Shown one piece after another: positions 1-7,860 of a DNA stretch of 36,851 bases (positions are counted from its first letter, which is position 1; each line of letters starts with the position of its first letter). Below the pieces are notes generated by a model that saw only the letters and a program-made list of their open reading frames with translations, was not told the origin of the DNA and made no database searches. The stretch lies in assembly GCA_034428935.1 (NCBI GenBank), contig DAOUHB010000161.1, forward strand, positions 1 to 36,851, given 5' to 3'. The position numbers were made by a program, and so were the translations under genes. This DNA is from JAAYZQ01 sp034428935. GTDB taxonomy: Bacteria; Chloroflexota; Anaerolineae; JAAYZQ01.

Positions 1-1533
1 AACGTGGCCCTGGACAAGAAGTGGGGCGCGCCGACCATCACCCACGACGGCGTCACCGTGGCCAAGGAAGTGGAGCTGGAGGAGCCCTTCCAGAACATGG
101 GCGCCCAGCTTCTGAAGGAAGCGGCGACCAAGACCAACGACGTGGCGGGCGACGGCACGACGACGGCCACGGTGCTGGCCCAGATGATCGTCACCGAGGG
201 CCTGAAGAACGTGGCGGCCGGCGCCAACCCGATGCTCATCAAGAACGGCATCCTGAAGGCGGCGGAGGCGCTGGTGGCGGCCCTGCGGGAGAGCGCCACA
301 GAGATTGACACCAAGGAAGAGATCGCCAACGTGGCGGCCATCTCGGCCAACGACAAGGAGATCGGCCAGCTCATCGCCGAGGTCATGGAGAAGGTGGGCA
401 AGGACGGGGTCATCACCGTCGAGGAGAGCAAGGGCCTGGCCTTCGAGACCGAGTTCGTGGAGGGCATGCAGTTCGACCGGGGGTACATCTCGCCCTATTT
501 CGTCACCGACACGGAGCGGATGGAGGCGGTGCTGGAGAACCCCCTGATCCTGATCCACGACAAGAAGATAAGCTCGGCGCAAGACATCATCCCCCTCCTG
601 GAAAAGATGGTGCAGAGCGGGCGCAAGAACCTGGTGATCATCTCCGAGGACGTGGACGGCGAGGCGCTGGCGACGCTGGTGCTGAACAAGCTGCGGGGCG
701 TGTTCAACGTGCTGGCCGTCAAGGCGCCCGGGTTTGGGGACCGGCGGAAGGCGATGCTGCAGGACATCGCGGTGTTGACCGGCGGGCAGGTGATCACCGA
801 GGAGATGGGGCGCAAGCTGGACACGACGCAGCTCCACGACCTGGGGCAGGCGGAGAAGGTGATCTCGACGAAGGAAGATACGACCATCGTCGGCATCGAG
901 GATGAGAACATCAGCAAGGAGATCCTGGGCCGTATCAACCAGATCAAGGCCGAGATTGAGGCCAGCACGTCGGACTATGACAAGGAAAAGCTGCAGGAGC
1001 GCCTGGCCAAGCTGTCGGGCGGTGTGGCCATCATCCGCGTGGGGGCCGGCACCGAGGTGGAGCTGAAGGAGAAGAAGCACCGGGTGGAAGACGCCCTGAG
1101 CGCCACGCGAGCGGCGGTGGAAGAGGGCATCGTGCCCGGCGGTGGGGTGGCCTTGATCAACGCCATTCCTGCCCTGGACGCGATCAAGATGGAGTTCGCC
1201 GACGAGCAGACGGGCGTGACCATCGTGCGGCGGGCGTTGGAAGAGCCGATGCGGCAGTTGGCGATGAACGCCGGCAAGGATGGGGCGGTCATCGTGGACA
1301 ACGTGCGGCGGATTCAGAAGGAAAAGGGCGACAACAAGCTGGGCTTTGACGTGTTGCGGGACGAGTACCCGAACATGCTAAAGGCCGGCATCATCGACCC
1401 GGTCAAGGTGACGAGGAGCGCCGTGGAGAACGCGGCGAGCATCGGCGCCATGATCCTGACCACCGAAGCACTGGTGACCGACATCCCCGAGGAGGAAAAG
1501 GCCCCGGCGGCCCCGCCGATGCCCGAGTACTAG
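1..1533 (+). CDS. groEL: Chaperonin GroEL (60 kDa), 5' end outside the window
   Basis: ATP-driven cytosolic folding chaperonin that works as a double heptameric ring with GroES. The visible 510 or so residues begin in the conserved segment NVALDKKWGAPTITHDG, which normally lies near residue 37, so roughly 35 N-terminal residues are missing to the left. The GTG at position 4 is an internal Val codon, not a start. The nucleotide-binding stretch GDGTTTATVLAQ and the late GroEL signature AAVEEGIVPGGGVAL are intact, and there is no frameshift. The C-terminus is IPEEEKAPAAPPMPEY rather than the Gly-Gly-Met tail of proteobacterial GroEL; tails vary between phyla. The gene is followed by two strong hairpins (1546-1580 and 1592-1634), so it is probably the last gene of its transcript, normally groES-groEL. 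Identity is certain; whether this is the housekeeping copy or a paralogue cannot be told here. Confidence 0.98.
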   Translation, partial: NVALDKKWGAPTITHDGVTVAKEVELEEPFQNMGAQLLKEAATKTNDVAGDGTTTATVLAQMIVTEGLKNVAAGANPMLIKNGILKAAEALVAALRESATEIDTKEEIANVAAISANDKEIGQLIAEVMEKVGKDGVITVEESKGLAFETEFVEGMQFDRGYISPYFVTDTERMEAVLENPLILIHDKKISSAQDIIPLLEKMVQSGRKNLVIISEDVDGEALATLVLNKLRGVFNVLAVKAPGFGDRRKAMLQDIAVLTGGQVITEEMGRKLDTTQLHDLGQAEKVISTKEDTTIVGIEDENISKEILGRINQIKAEIEASTSDYDKEKLQERLAKLSGGVAIIRVGAGTEVELKEKKHRVEDALSATRAAVEEGIVPGGGVALINAIPALDAIKMEFADEQTGVTIVRRALEEPMRQLAMNAGKDGAVIVDNVRRIQKEKGDNKLGFDVLRDEYPNMLKAGIIDPVKVTRSAVENAASIGAMILTTEALVTDIPEEEKAPAAPPMPEY

Positions 1534-1545
1534 GCACAGGCCAGA

Positions 1546-1580
1546 GGTGCTCGGGCCTTGCCATCCCGAGCCCGAGCACC
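1546..1580 (+). terminator. Hairpin terminator after groEL
   Basis: Perfect 10-bp inverted repeat GGTGCTCGGG (1546-1555) and CCCGAGCACC (1571-1580) with a 15-nt loop, starting 13 bp after the groEL stop. The right arm is partly duplicated (CCCGAG occurs twice, 1565-1576), so a shorter alternative hairpin can form. No T-tract follows, as is common for high-GC terminators, so the terminator role is inferred. Confidence 0.65.
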
Positions 1581-1591
1581 CTCGCGCCGGC

Positions 1592-1634
1592 CACAAACAG
1601 GGGCTACTTCCTCAGGGACGAGTCCCTGTTTGTG
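1592..1634 (+). terminator. Second hairpin after groEL, with a mutually exclusive inner hairpin
   Basis: Perfect 11-bp repeat CACAAACAGGG (1592-1602) and CCCTGTTTGTG (1624-1634), flanked further out by CCGGC and GCCGG. Inside the loop, CAGGGA (1613-1618) can instead pair with TCCCTG (1623-1628). The two pairings share bases and exclude each other. It may be a tandem terminator for groEL or an insulating element ahead of the next promoter at 1663. Confidence 0.5.
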
Positions 1635-1662
1635 CGTCGGCCGGACAAAAGTGCGAACCAGG

Positions 1663-1691
1663 TTGACACCTCGGGCGTTATACACTAGGAT
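1663..1691 (+). promoter_or_regulatory. Vegetative promoter of the fmdB-ABC operon
   Basis: TTGACA (1663-1668), a 17-bp spacer and TAGGAT (1686-1691). The -35 is perfect and the -10 matches 4 of 6. It lies between the groEL terminators and the fmdB-like start at 1760, which gives a leader of about 60 nt. Confidence 0.65.
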
Positions 1692-1759
1692 TCCAGTTCC
1701 AGGCGGCCGGGATGGACGGCGATGCCGCCCTCGCCCGGCGGGGTTGGGGAGGAAAGTAA

Positions 1760-2014
1760 ATGCCGATCTATGAGTACGAGTGCCGCACGTGTGGCATTCA
1801 CTTTGACAAGTTGCAGCGATTTGGCGAGGCGGATCCCGAAACCTGCCCCCGGGGGCACCGTCAGGTTCACCGGCTCCTGGGGCAGCCCGCCATTATCTTC
1901 AAGGGGTCCGGCTTTTACGTGACGGACAACCGGCGCAACGGCACTGGCACCGCCAGTCGCAAGAGCAAAACGAGCAACGAGCCAAAGGCAGACAAGCCGT
2001 CGTCCGAAGACTAG
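1760..2014 (+). CDS. FmdB-family zinc-ribbon protein
   Basis: Small 84-residue protein of the FmdB/CxxC_CxxC_SSSS putative regulator family, whose biochemical role is not established. The N-terminus MPIYEYECRTCG is diagnostic. The first zinc knuckle is C-R-T-C (residues 8-11); the second is C-P-R-G-H, so a His probably replaces the usual fourth Cys. A conserved middle segment (PAIIFKGSGFYVTD) is followed by a charged, Ser/Lys-rich and probably disordered tail. The ATG at 1760 has a good ribosome site (GGGGAGGAAA, 1747-1756). It is the first gene of an operon with an ABC transporter 34 bp downstream; I know of no functional link between the two. Confidence 0.88.
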   Translation: MPIYEYECRTCGIHFDKLQRFGEADPETCPRGHRQVHRLLGQPAIIFKGSGFYVTDNRRNGTGTASRKSKTSNEPKADKPSSED

Positions 2015-2048
2015 CACTTGTCTTGCCTGCGCGACGAGGAGCGTCCAG

Positions 2049-2993
2049 ATGATCGATGTCCAAGATCTCATCAAGTCATATGGGCCTGTAGAAGCCCTGA
2101 AGGGTGTATCCTTTCACATCGACGCCGGCGAGATCATTGGCCTGCTGGGTCCCAACGGGGCCGGCAAGACGACCATTATGAAGATCCTCACCGGCTACTT
2201 GCAGCCGACCAGCGGCTCGGCCACCGTGGATGGCCTCGACGTGGTGGCCCAGCCGCTGGAGGTGCAAAAGCGCATTGGCTACCTGCCCGAAAACGCGCCT
2301 CTCTATCCCGAGCTTTCGGTGCAGGCCTACCTGCGCATGATTGCCGACCTGCGGCAGATCCCCGAAGCGGAGCAGCCCCTTCGCCTGTCGCGGGCCATCC
2401 GCGCCACCTCGCTGGAGGACCACCTGACGCGGCCCATCGGGCAGTTGAGCAAGGGCTATCGCCAGCGGGTGGGACTGGCCCAGGCCATCGTCCACGATCC
2501 CAAGCTGTTCATCCTGGATGAGCCGACCATCGGCCTGGACCCCACGCAGATCGTCGAAGTGCGACACCTCATCCGCCGCCTGGCCCGCAACAGCACGGTG
2601 CTTCTCTCGACCCATATCCTTTCAGAGGTGGAAGCCGTCTGCGACCGGGTCATCATCCTGATGAACGGCGAGATCAAGGCCGACGCTCGCCTGGCCGACC
2701 TGGCGAGCACCACCGACGTCGTCGTCGTGCTGGAAGACGGCGCGCCCGACGTGACCGCCCGTCTGCAGGGCCTGCCGGGCGCCGGTGCCGTGGAACAGTT
2801 ACCCTCGGCCGACGGCAGGGCCTACCGTGTCCGTCCCCTGGCCGGCAGCAACGGCGTCGACCTGAGGCCGGCCATCTATGGCCTGGCCCGCGACGCCGGT
2901 TGGCCGTTGAAGGAGCTGCGGCGCGAGGTGCGGACGCTGGAAGCGGTCTTTAACGAGCTGGCCACGACGGCCCTAGAAGGGGGACAGGCATGA
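2049..2993 (+). CDS. ABC transporter ATP-binding subunit (GldA-like)
   Basis: 314-residue cytoplasmic ATPase of the ABC-2 type. It shows Walker A GPNGAGKTT (about residues 34-42), a signature LSKGYRQRVGLAQAI, Walker B LFILDEPTIGLDP and the H-loop STHIL. After about residue 220 comes the regulatory extension typical of GldA/NatA-like ATPases. The ATG at 2049 has GAGGAG at 2036-2041. Its stop overlaps the next start by 4 bp (ATGA), and the next gene is the membrane partner, so the two are translationally coupled. In Bacteroidota the related Gld ABC complex serves gliding motility; in other phyla the same three-part set is widespread and its substrate is unknown. Motility should therefore not be assumed here. 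Confidence 0.93.
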   Translation: MIDVQDLIKSYGPVEALKGVSFHIDAGEIIGLLGPNGAGKTTIMKILTGYLQPTSGSATVDGLDVVAQPLEVQKRIGYLPENAPLYPELSVQAYLRMIADLRQIPEAEQPLRLSRAIRATSLEDHLTRPIGQLSKGYRQRVGLAQAIVHDPKLFILDEPTIGLDPTQIVEVRHLIRRLARNSTVLLSTHILSEVEAVCDRVIILMNGEIKADARLADLASTTDVVVVLEDGAPDVTARLQGLPGAGAVEQLPSADGRAYRVRPLAGSNGVDLRPAIYGLARDAGWPLKELRREVRTLEAVFNELATTALEGGQA

Positions 2994-5872
2994 AGCAAAG
3001 TCTGGCCCTGGCACGCAAAGAACTGCGGACGTATTTTGGCTCGCCCCTGGCCCTGATCTTCCTGGGGGCTTTTCTGGCGGTCACCCTCTTTGCTTTCTTC
3101 TGGGTAGAGGGCTTTTTCGCCCGCAATCTGGCCGACGTCCGGCCGCTGTTCGCCTGGATGCCGGTCCTCATTCTCTTCCTGGTGGCGGCCCTCACCATGC
3201 GCCAGTGGAGCGAGGAGCAGCGGGCCGGCACCCTGGAGGTGCTGCTGACCTTGCCCGTGCGCCCGGCTGAGCTGGTGTTCGCCAAGTTTCTGGCCGTCAT
3301 GGCCCTGGTCGCCCTGGCCCTGGCCCTGACGCTGTTCTTGCCCATCACCGTCTCGCTCCTTGGCCCCCTGGACTGGGGACCGGTGGCGGGCGGCTACCTG
3401 GCGGCCCTGCTCCTGGCCGCGGCCTACACGGCCATCGGCCTCCTGGTCTCGTCGCGCACCGACAACCAGATCGTGTCCCTCATCCTCACCTCGCTCCTGG
3501 GCGGCCTCTTTTACCTGGTGGGCACCAACGGCGTGACCGGCCTGGTGGGCGAGGCCCTGGGCGAGATCCTGCGCGGGATCGGCACGGGCAGCCGCTTCGA
3601 AAGCATCGAGCGGGGCGTCATCGACCTCCGGGACCTGATCTATTACCTGTCGCTGACGGGCATCTTCTTGACGCTCAACGTGCTCTCGTTGGACTCCAAG
3701 CGGTGGAGCCCCGGGCCGCACACGGCCCCGTACCGGCGGCGTTTCATCCTGACGGTGGTCCTCATCGTCGCCAACCTGGCGCTGGTCAACGCCTGGCTGT
3801 TCCCCCTGGGCGCGCTGCGGGCCGACCTCACCGCCGGCCGGGAATACAGCCTCTCGCCGGTTACCAGGGACCTGATCAGGAACCTGGACGAGCCCCTCCT
3901 CATCCGCGGCTACTTTAGCGAGCGGACGCACCCGCTCCTGGCCCCCCTGGTGCCCGGCATCCGCGACATGCTGCGCGAGTACGAGGTCGTTTCGGGCGGC
4001 AATGTGGAAGTCGAGATCGTCGATCCCAGCGACGACGAGGAGTTGGAGGCGGAGGCGAACCAGGTGTATGGCATCCGGCCCAGCCCCTTCCGCATCTCGG
4101 ACCGCTACGAGGCGTCCATCATCAACTCCTACTTTGACATCCTGGTCCGCTACGGCGACCAGCACGTCACCCTGGGCTTTGACGACCTCATCGAGGTGCA
4201 AGCCCGGGCCAGCGGCACGCCCGACGTGCGCCTGCGAAACCTGGAGTACGACCTGACCCGGTCCATCAAGCGGGTGGTCTATGGTTTCCAGAGCCTGGAC
4301 GCCCTCTTTGCCAGCCTCGAGGACACGGTGCGCCTCACGGCCCTCATCACGCCCAACTCGCTGCCCGAGGAGCTGGCCGAGGTGCCCGACCTGGTGGCCA
4401 GGGTGGCGGGGGAGATGGAGCAAGAGTCGGGCGGCAAGTTTGTCTACGAGGTCATCGATCCCGACGCCGCCAACAGCCCCCTGAGCCGCCAGACGCTGAT
4501 GAACAACTACGGGCTCTATCCCATCTCGACCTCCCTCTTTTCCCGGGAGAGCTACTACCTTCATCTTCTCCTGGAGGTGGGCGAGGAGACCCAGTTGCTC
4601 TACCTGACCGGCGGCCTGGTGGAGGCCGACATCCGCAGCGAGATCGAGGCCAGCCTGAAGCGGGCCGCCCCCGGCTTCCTGAAGACCGTGGGGGTGTGGG
4701 TGCCCGCGCTCCAGCCCCAGCAGAGCCCTTTCGGGGGGACGGTCAATCCCCTGTCGAGCTGGAACACGATCCAGGAGCAACTGCGCCAGGAGTACAGCGT
4801 GGTGCCGGTCGATCTGAAAACGGGGCGCGTGCCGGGTGACGTGGACGTGTTGCTGGTCATCGCCCCGCAGAACATGACCGACGAGGAGCGTTTTGCCATC
4901 GACCAGTTCCTGATGCGCGGCGGCGCGGTGGTCGTGGCCGCGGGCAACTATGCCCTGTCGCAGATGCAGTTCGCCGGCCTGACCGTCGAGCGGCTGCCCG
5001 AGAACCTGTCGGACATGCTGGCCGGCTATGGCGTCACGGTAGAAGATGCCATGGTCCTCGACCCGCGGAACGAGCCGTTCCCGACGCAGGTGCAGCGCAC
5101 CGTGGGCGGCATGCAGGTCATCGAGATCCAGGAAGTGGCCTATCCCTTCTTTGTGGACGTCCGGCCGGATCGTATGAGTGACGACAGCCCCATCGTCTCC
5201 AACCTGCCCGCGGTCACCATGCAGTGGGCGTCGCCCCTGGCCATCGACGAGGCCAAGAACGAGGGCCGCGAGGTCGAGATCCTGCTAGAGTCGTCGCCCG
5301 ACTCGTGGGTGAGCAACAACGTGGAGGTGCTGCCCCAGCCCGAGGTCTTTCCGGAGTATGGCTTTCCCGTCGAGGGCGAGCAAAAATCCCGCCCCCTCGC
5401 CGTCTCTATCCGCGGCACCTTCGAGAGCCACTTCCGCGACGAGGGCTCGCCCTTTGAGGCGTCGGCGCCGGTCACCGGCACAGTGGAGGGCCCCCAGGGC
5501 ATGGTCGAGACCTCGCCCGACACGGCCCGGCTGGTGGTCCTGGGCAGCGTCGAGTTTATCGACGACGCCGTCCTGCAGCTCTCCCAGAGCCTGTCGGCCG
5601 ACCGGTACCTGCAAAACCTGCAGCTCGTGCAGAATGCCGTGGACTGGGCCGCCGAGGACGAGGATCTGCTCGGCATTCGCTCGCGGGGCTCCTACGCCCG
5701 CCTCCTGAACGAGATGGATCCGTCGCAGGCGTCGGTCTGGGAGGTGGCCAACTATGCCCTGATGCTCGTCTCCCTGATCGTCGTCGGCGTCGTGTCGTAC
5801 ACCAGGCGGCGCGGCGAAGAGCCCATGGCGTTGGTAGACGAGGAGGACGCGCCGGGAGGTTCCCATGACTAG
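2990..5872 (+). CDS. GldF-GldG fusion: ABC-2 permease joined to a Gld auxiliary domain
   Basis: 960-residue membrane protein. Residues 1-240 form an ABC-2 permease with about six hydrophobic helices (the first near residues 16-38). Around residue 250 a new helix starts (RRRFILTVVLIVANLAL), followed by a long extracytoplasmic GldG/ABC_transp_aux region with the hallmark LTAGREYSLSPVT. A last helix lies near residues 920-938 (YALMLVSLIVVGVVSY) before a short cytoplasmic tail. GldF and GldG are separate genes in flavobacteria; here they form one reading frame with no sign of a frameshift. It overlaps the ATPase gene by 4 bp and the DUF4340 gene by 8 bp, so the three are one transcription unit and presumably one complex. 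The substrate is unknown. Confidence 0.9.
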   Translation: MKQSLALARKELRTYFGSPLALIFLGAFLAVTLFAFFWVEGFFARNLADVRPLFAWMPVLILFLVAALTMRQWSEEQRAGTLEVLLTLPVRPAELVFAKFLAVMALVALALALTLFLPITVSLLGPLDWGPVAGGYLAALLLAAAYTAIGLLVSSRTDNQIVSLILTSLLGGLFYLVGTNGVTGLVGEALGEILRGIGTGSRFESIERGVIDLRDLIYYLSLTGIFLTLNVLSLDSKRWSPGPHTAPYRRRFILTVVLIVANLALVNAWLFPLGALRADLTAGREYSLSPVTRDLIRNLDEPLLIRGYFSERTHPLLAPLVPGIRDMLREYEVVSGGNVEVEIVDPSDDEELEAEANQVYGIRPSPFRISDRYEASIINSYFDILVRYGDQHVTLGFDDLIEVQARASGTPDVRLRNLEYDLTRSIKRVVYGFQSLDALFASLEDTVRLTALITPNSLPEELAEVPDLVARVAGEMEQESGGKFVYEVIDPDAANSPLSRQTLMNNYGLYPISTSLFSRESYYLHLLLEVGEETQLLYLTGGLVEADIRSEIEASLKRAAPGFLKTVGVWVPALQPQQSPFGGTVNPLSSWNTIQEQLRQEYSVVPVDLKTGRVPGDVDVLLVIAPQNMTDEERFAIDQFLMRGGAVVVAAGNYALSQMQFAGLTVERLPENLSDMLAGYGVTVEDAMVLDPRNEPFPTQVQRTVGGMQVIEIQEVAYPFFVDVRPDRMSDDSPIVSNLPAVTMQWASPLAIDEAKNEGREVEILLESSPDSWVSNNVEVLPQPEVFPEYGFPVEGEQKSRPLAVSIRGTFESHFRDEGSPFEASAPVTGTVEGPQGMVETSPDTARLVVLGSVEFIDDAVLQLSQSLSADRYLQNLQLVQNAVDWAAEDEDLLGIRSRGSYARLLNEMDPSQASVWEVANYALMLVSLIVVGVVSYTRRRGEEPMALVDEEDAPGGSHD

Positions 5873-6851
5873 ACTCAACCAATTGCTTGCCGGCCTGCTT
5901 GTCGTCCAACTGATCCTGGCCGCCGTCGTCTTCTGGCCGCGGACGGCCGGCGGAGAGGCGGGCGAGCCTCTCATTCGCGGCTTCGAGCCCGACCAGGTAG
6001 TGGCCCTGACGGTCACCGGTGACGATGGCCAGAGCGTAAAACTGGCCCGCGCCGACGGCCGCTGGGTGCTGCCCGAGGCGGGCGACTATCCGGCCATCGA
6101 GGAAAACGTGACCTCGCTGCTCGAGGCCGTCGCCGGACTGAAGGCGGAGCGCCGGGTGACCCAGACCGGCGGCAGCCACGCCCGCCTGCAGGTCGCCGGC
6201 GACGAGTTCAACCGGCGCCTGGAGATCGAGCTGGCCGATGGCACCCGGCACGTGCTCTACGTGGGCAGCGCGCCGAGCTATGGCGCCGTCCACGTGCGCG
6301 CCGAAGGGCAGGACGACGTCTTCCTGACCTCGGCCCTGACCGCCCAGGATGCGGGGGTGGCGGCCACAGACTGGGTGGAGCGCACGTATTTCTCGGTGCC
6401 CTCCGACGACGTGATCGCCCTGACCCTGAAGAACGCCAACGGCACCTTCCGCTTTGCCAGGGAGGGTGAGGAGTGGGTCATGGACGGCCTGGAGGGCGAC
6501 GAGAGTTTCGACGCCAACAACTTCCGGACCATCCTGACCCGCTCCACGTCGGTCTCGCTCCTGCGGCCCCTCGGCCGCGAAGAGCAGGCGGACTATGGCA
6601 TGGACGAGCCGTCGGCCGTGGTGACCCTGGAGACGGGAGGCGACGAGCCCAAGAGCTACACGCTGACCGTGGGGGCCCAGGACGCGGGCGATAGCAGCTA
6701 TGTCGTCAAGTCGTCGGAATCGCCCTACTATGTGCGTGTCTCCGAGTTTACGGTGAGTGACCTGGTGACCCGCGCCCGGGAAGGATTCCTGGCAGCGACG
6801 CCCACGCCGCTGTCCGAAACCCCCGAGGCCGAGGGCACGCCGAGCCCGTAG
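5865..6851 (+). CDS. DUF4340 membrane-anchored protein
   Basis: 328-residue protein with one N-terminal hydrophobic segment (LLAGLLVVQLILAAVVFWP, about residues 5-23) acting as signal anchor, then a mainly beta extracytoplasmic region with two similar halves. Each half has the DUF4340 pattern of a hydrophobic strand, an acidic turn and a W-V-L/M segment (for example DGRWVLPEAGDYPA and EEWVMDGLEGDESF). The tail is Thr/Pro-rich (TPTPLSETPEAEGTPSP). DUF4340 proteins commonly follow GldG-like genes, which fits the 8-bp overlap here. The likely role is an extracytoplasmic subunit of the ABC complex; no enzymatic motif is seen. Confidence 0.88.
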   Translation: MTRLNQLLAGLLVVQLILAAVVFWPRTAGGEAGEPLIRGFEPDQVVALTVTGDDGQSVKLARADGRWVLPEAGDYPAIEENVTSLLEAVAGLKAERRVTQTGGSHARLQVAGDEFNRRLEIELADGTRHVLYVGSAPSYGAVHVRAEGQDDVFLTSALTAQDAGVAATDWVERTYFSVPSDDVIALTLKNANGTFRFAREGEEWVMDGLEGDESFDANNFRTILTRSTSVSLLRPLGREEQADYGMDEPSAVVTLETGGDEPKSYTLTVGAQDAGDSSYVVKSSESPYYVRVSEFTVSDLVTRAREGFLAATPTPLSETPEAEGTPSP

Positions 6852-6874
6852 GCCCCGGCGTTTGCCGCGTTCAT

Positions 6875-6920
6875 GGGCGGCTGTCATCCTGGGGACCCAG
6901 GACGACAGCCGCCCTTGTTG
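6875..6920 (+). terminator. Strong intrinsic terminator of the fmdB-ABC operon
   Basis: GGGCGGCTGTC (6875-6885) pairs perfectly with GACAGCCGCCC (6904-6914). Inside, TCCTGG pairs with CCAGGA around a GGAC loop, so the whole 40 nt forms one almost uninterrupted hairpin. TTGTTG follows at 6915-6920. It lies 23 bp after the DUF4340 stop. Confidence 0.85.
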
Positions 6921-6943
6921 TAGGGCGAGGGCGGCCCGCGGGC

Positions 6944-6972
6944 TTGGCCCCCGGCGCCCTTTGGGCTATAAT
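6944..6972 (+). promoter_or_regulatory. Promoter of the sirtuin gene
   Basis: TTGGCC (6944-6949), 17 bp, then a perfect TATAAT (6967-6972). Transcription would start near 6979. This rules out the in-frame ATGs at 6944 and 6971 and points to the ATG at 6992. Confidence 0.75.
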
Positions 6973-6991
6973 GTCTGCAGAGGCGAGGAAG

Positions 6992-7756
6992 ATGATGCAC
7001 GGACAGAAGGAACACGACCCGCAGAACGGGCGACGCCCGATCCTGCGCCGCGCCACGCCCGTCGCCGTCCTGACGGGCGCTGGCGTCTCGGCCGAGAGCG
7101 GCGTGCCCACCTTTCGGGGCCAGGGCGGGCTGTGGCGCAGCTACCGCGCCGAGGACCTGGCCACCCCCCAGGCCTTTCGTCGCGATCCGGAGCTGGTGTG
7201 GCAGTGGTACGGCTGGCGGCGCGGCCTCGTGGTGGCCTGCCGGCCCAACGCCGCCCACGTGGCCCTGGCCGAAATGGAGCAGGCGCTGGACGATTTCATC
7301 CTCGTCACCCAGAACGTGGACGGCCTGCACCGGCTGGCGGGCAGCCGGCGCGTGCTGGAGCTGCACGGCAACATCTGGCGGCTGCGCTGCACGCGAGAGT
7401 GCCGGCCGCCCTGGGAGGACCGGCGCGACCCGTTGCCCGAGATCCCGCCCCGCTGCCCGGCGTGCGGCGCCCTGGCCCGGCCCGACGTCGTCTGGTTCGG
7501 CGAGGCGCTGCCCGGCGCCGTGCTCGCCGAAGCCATGGACGCCTCGCGTCGCTGCGAGCTGATGCTCGTGGTGGGCACCTCAGCCCTGGTGCAGCCGGCG
7601 GCCTCGCTGCCGCTCCTGGCCCTGGACAACGGCGCCCACCTGGTCGAGATCAACCCCCAGGCCACGCCCCTTTCGCACCTGGCGGGCGAGGTGCTGCGGG
7701 AGCCGGCTGCCCAGGCCCTGCCCCGCTGGTGGGCCGCCCACGGCCTTTCCGCTTAG
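6992..7756 (+). CDS. cobB: NAD-dependent protein deacylase, sirtuin (CobB-like)
   Basis: 254-residue cytosolic sirtuin that removes acyl groups from lysine using NAD+. Motifs: NAD site GAGVSAESGVPTFRG (residues 29-43), TQNVDGLH, the catalytic His in ELHGN, and a zinc site formed by C-T-R-E-C and C-P-A-C. Y73 and R76 (in WYGWRRG) match the Y-x-x-R pair that in CobB/SIRT5-type sirtuins binds acidic acyl groups, so desuccinylase or desmalonylase activity is predicted as well as deacetylation. The start at 6992 was chosen because longer in-frame starts lie in or upstream of the -10 box; AGAGG at 6979-6983 is a well-placed ribosome site. It sits alone between a terminator and another promoter. Confidence 0.93.
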   Translation: MMHGQKEHDPQNGRRPILRRATPVAVLTGAGVSAESGVPTFRGQGGLWRSYRAEDLATPQAFRRDPELVWQWYGWRRGLVVACRPNAAHVALAEMEQALDDFILVTQNVDGLHRLAGSRRVLELHGNIWRLRCTRECRPPWEDRRDPLPEIPPRCPACGALARPDVVWFGEALPGAVLAEAMDASRRCELMLVVGTSALVQPAASLPLLALDNGAHLVEINPQATPLSHLAGEVLREPAAQALPRWWAAHGLSA

Positions 7757-7777
7757 GTCTCCTCGCGTCCTGCCCAT

Positions 7778-7806
7778 TTGCGAAATCCGGGAATGCCCGG
7801 TATAAT
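7778..7806 (+). promoter_or_regulatory. Promoter of the radical SAM activase gene
   Basis: TTGCGA (7778-7783), 17 bp, perfect TATAAT (7801-7806). The early transcript can form a 7-bp hairpin (TGCCCCG 7806-7812 with CGGGGCA 7830-7836) ahead of the start at 7861. Confidence 0.75.
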
Positions 7807-7860
7807 GCCCCGGCCGCACCGGATGAGCGCGGGGCATAGACGCCCGGTTGACGAGGTAAG

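Noticed and set aside
2876..4780. Minus-strand ORF of 634 codons opposite the GldF-GldG gene
   Set aside because: Antisense to a clear transporter gene; composition shows it is a shadow.
6944..6991. Longer sirtuin start at 6944 or 6971
   Set aside because: These codons lie in the -35/-10 region of a good promoter; transcription would begin after them.
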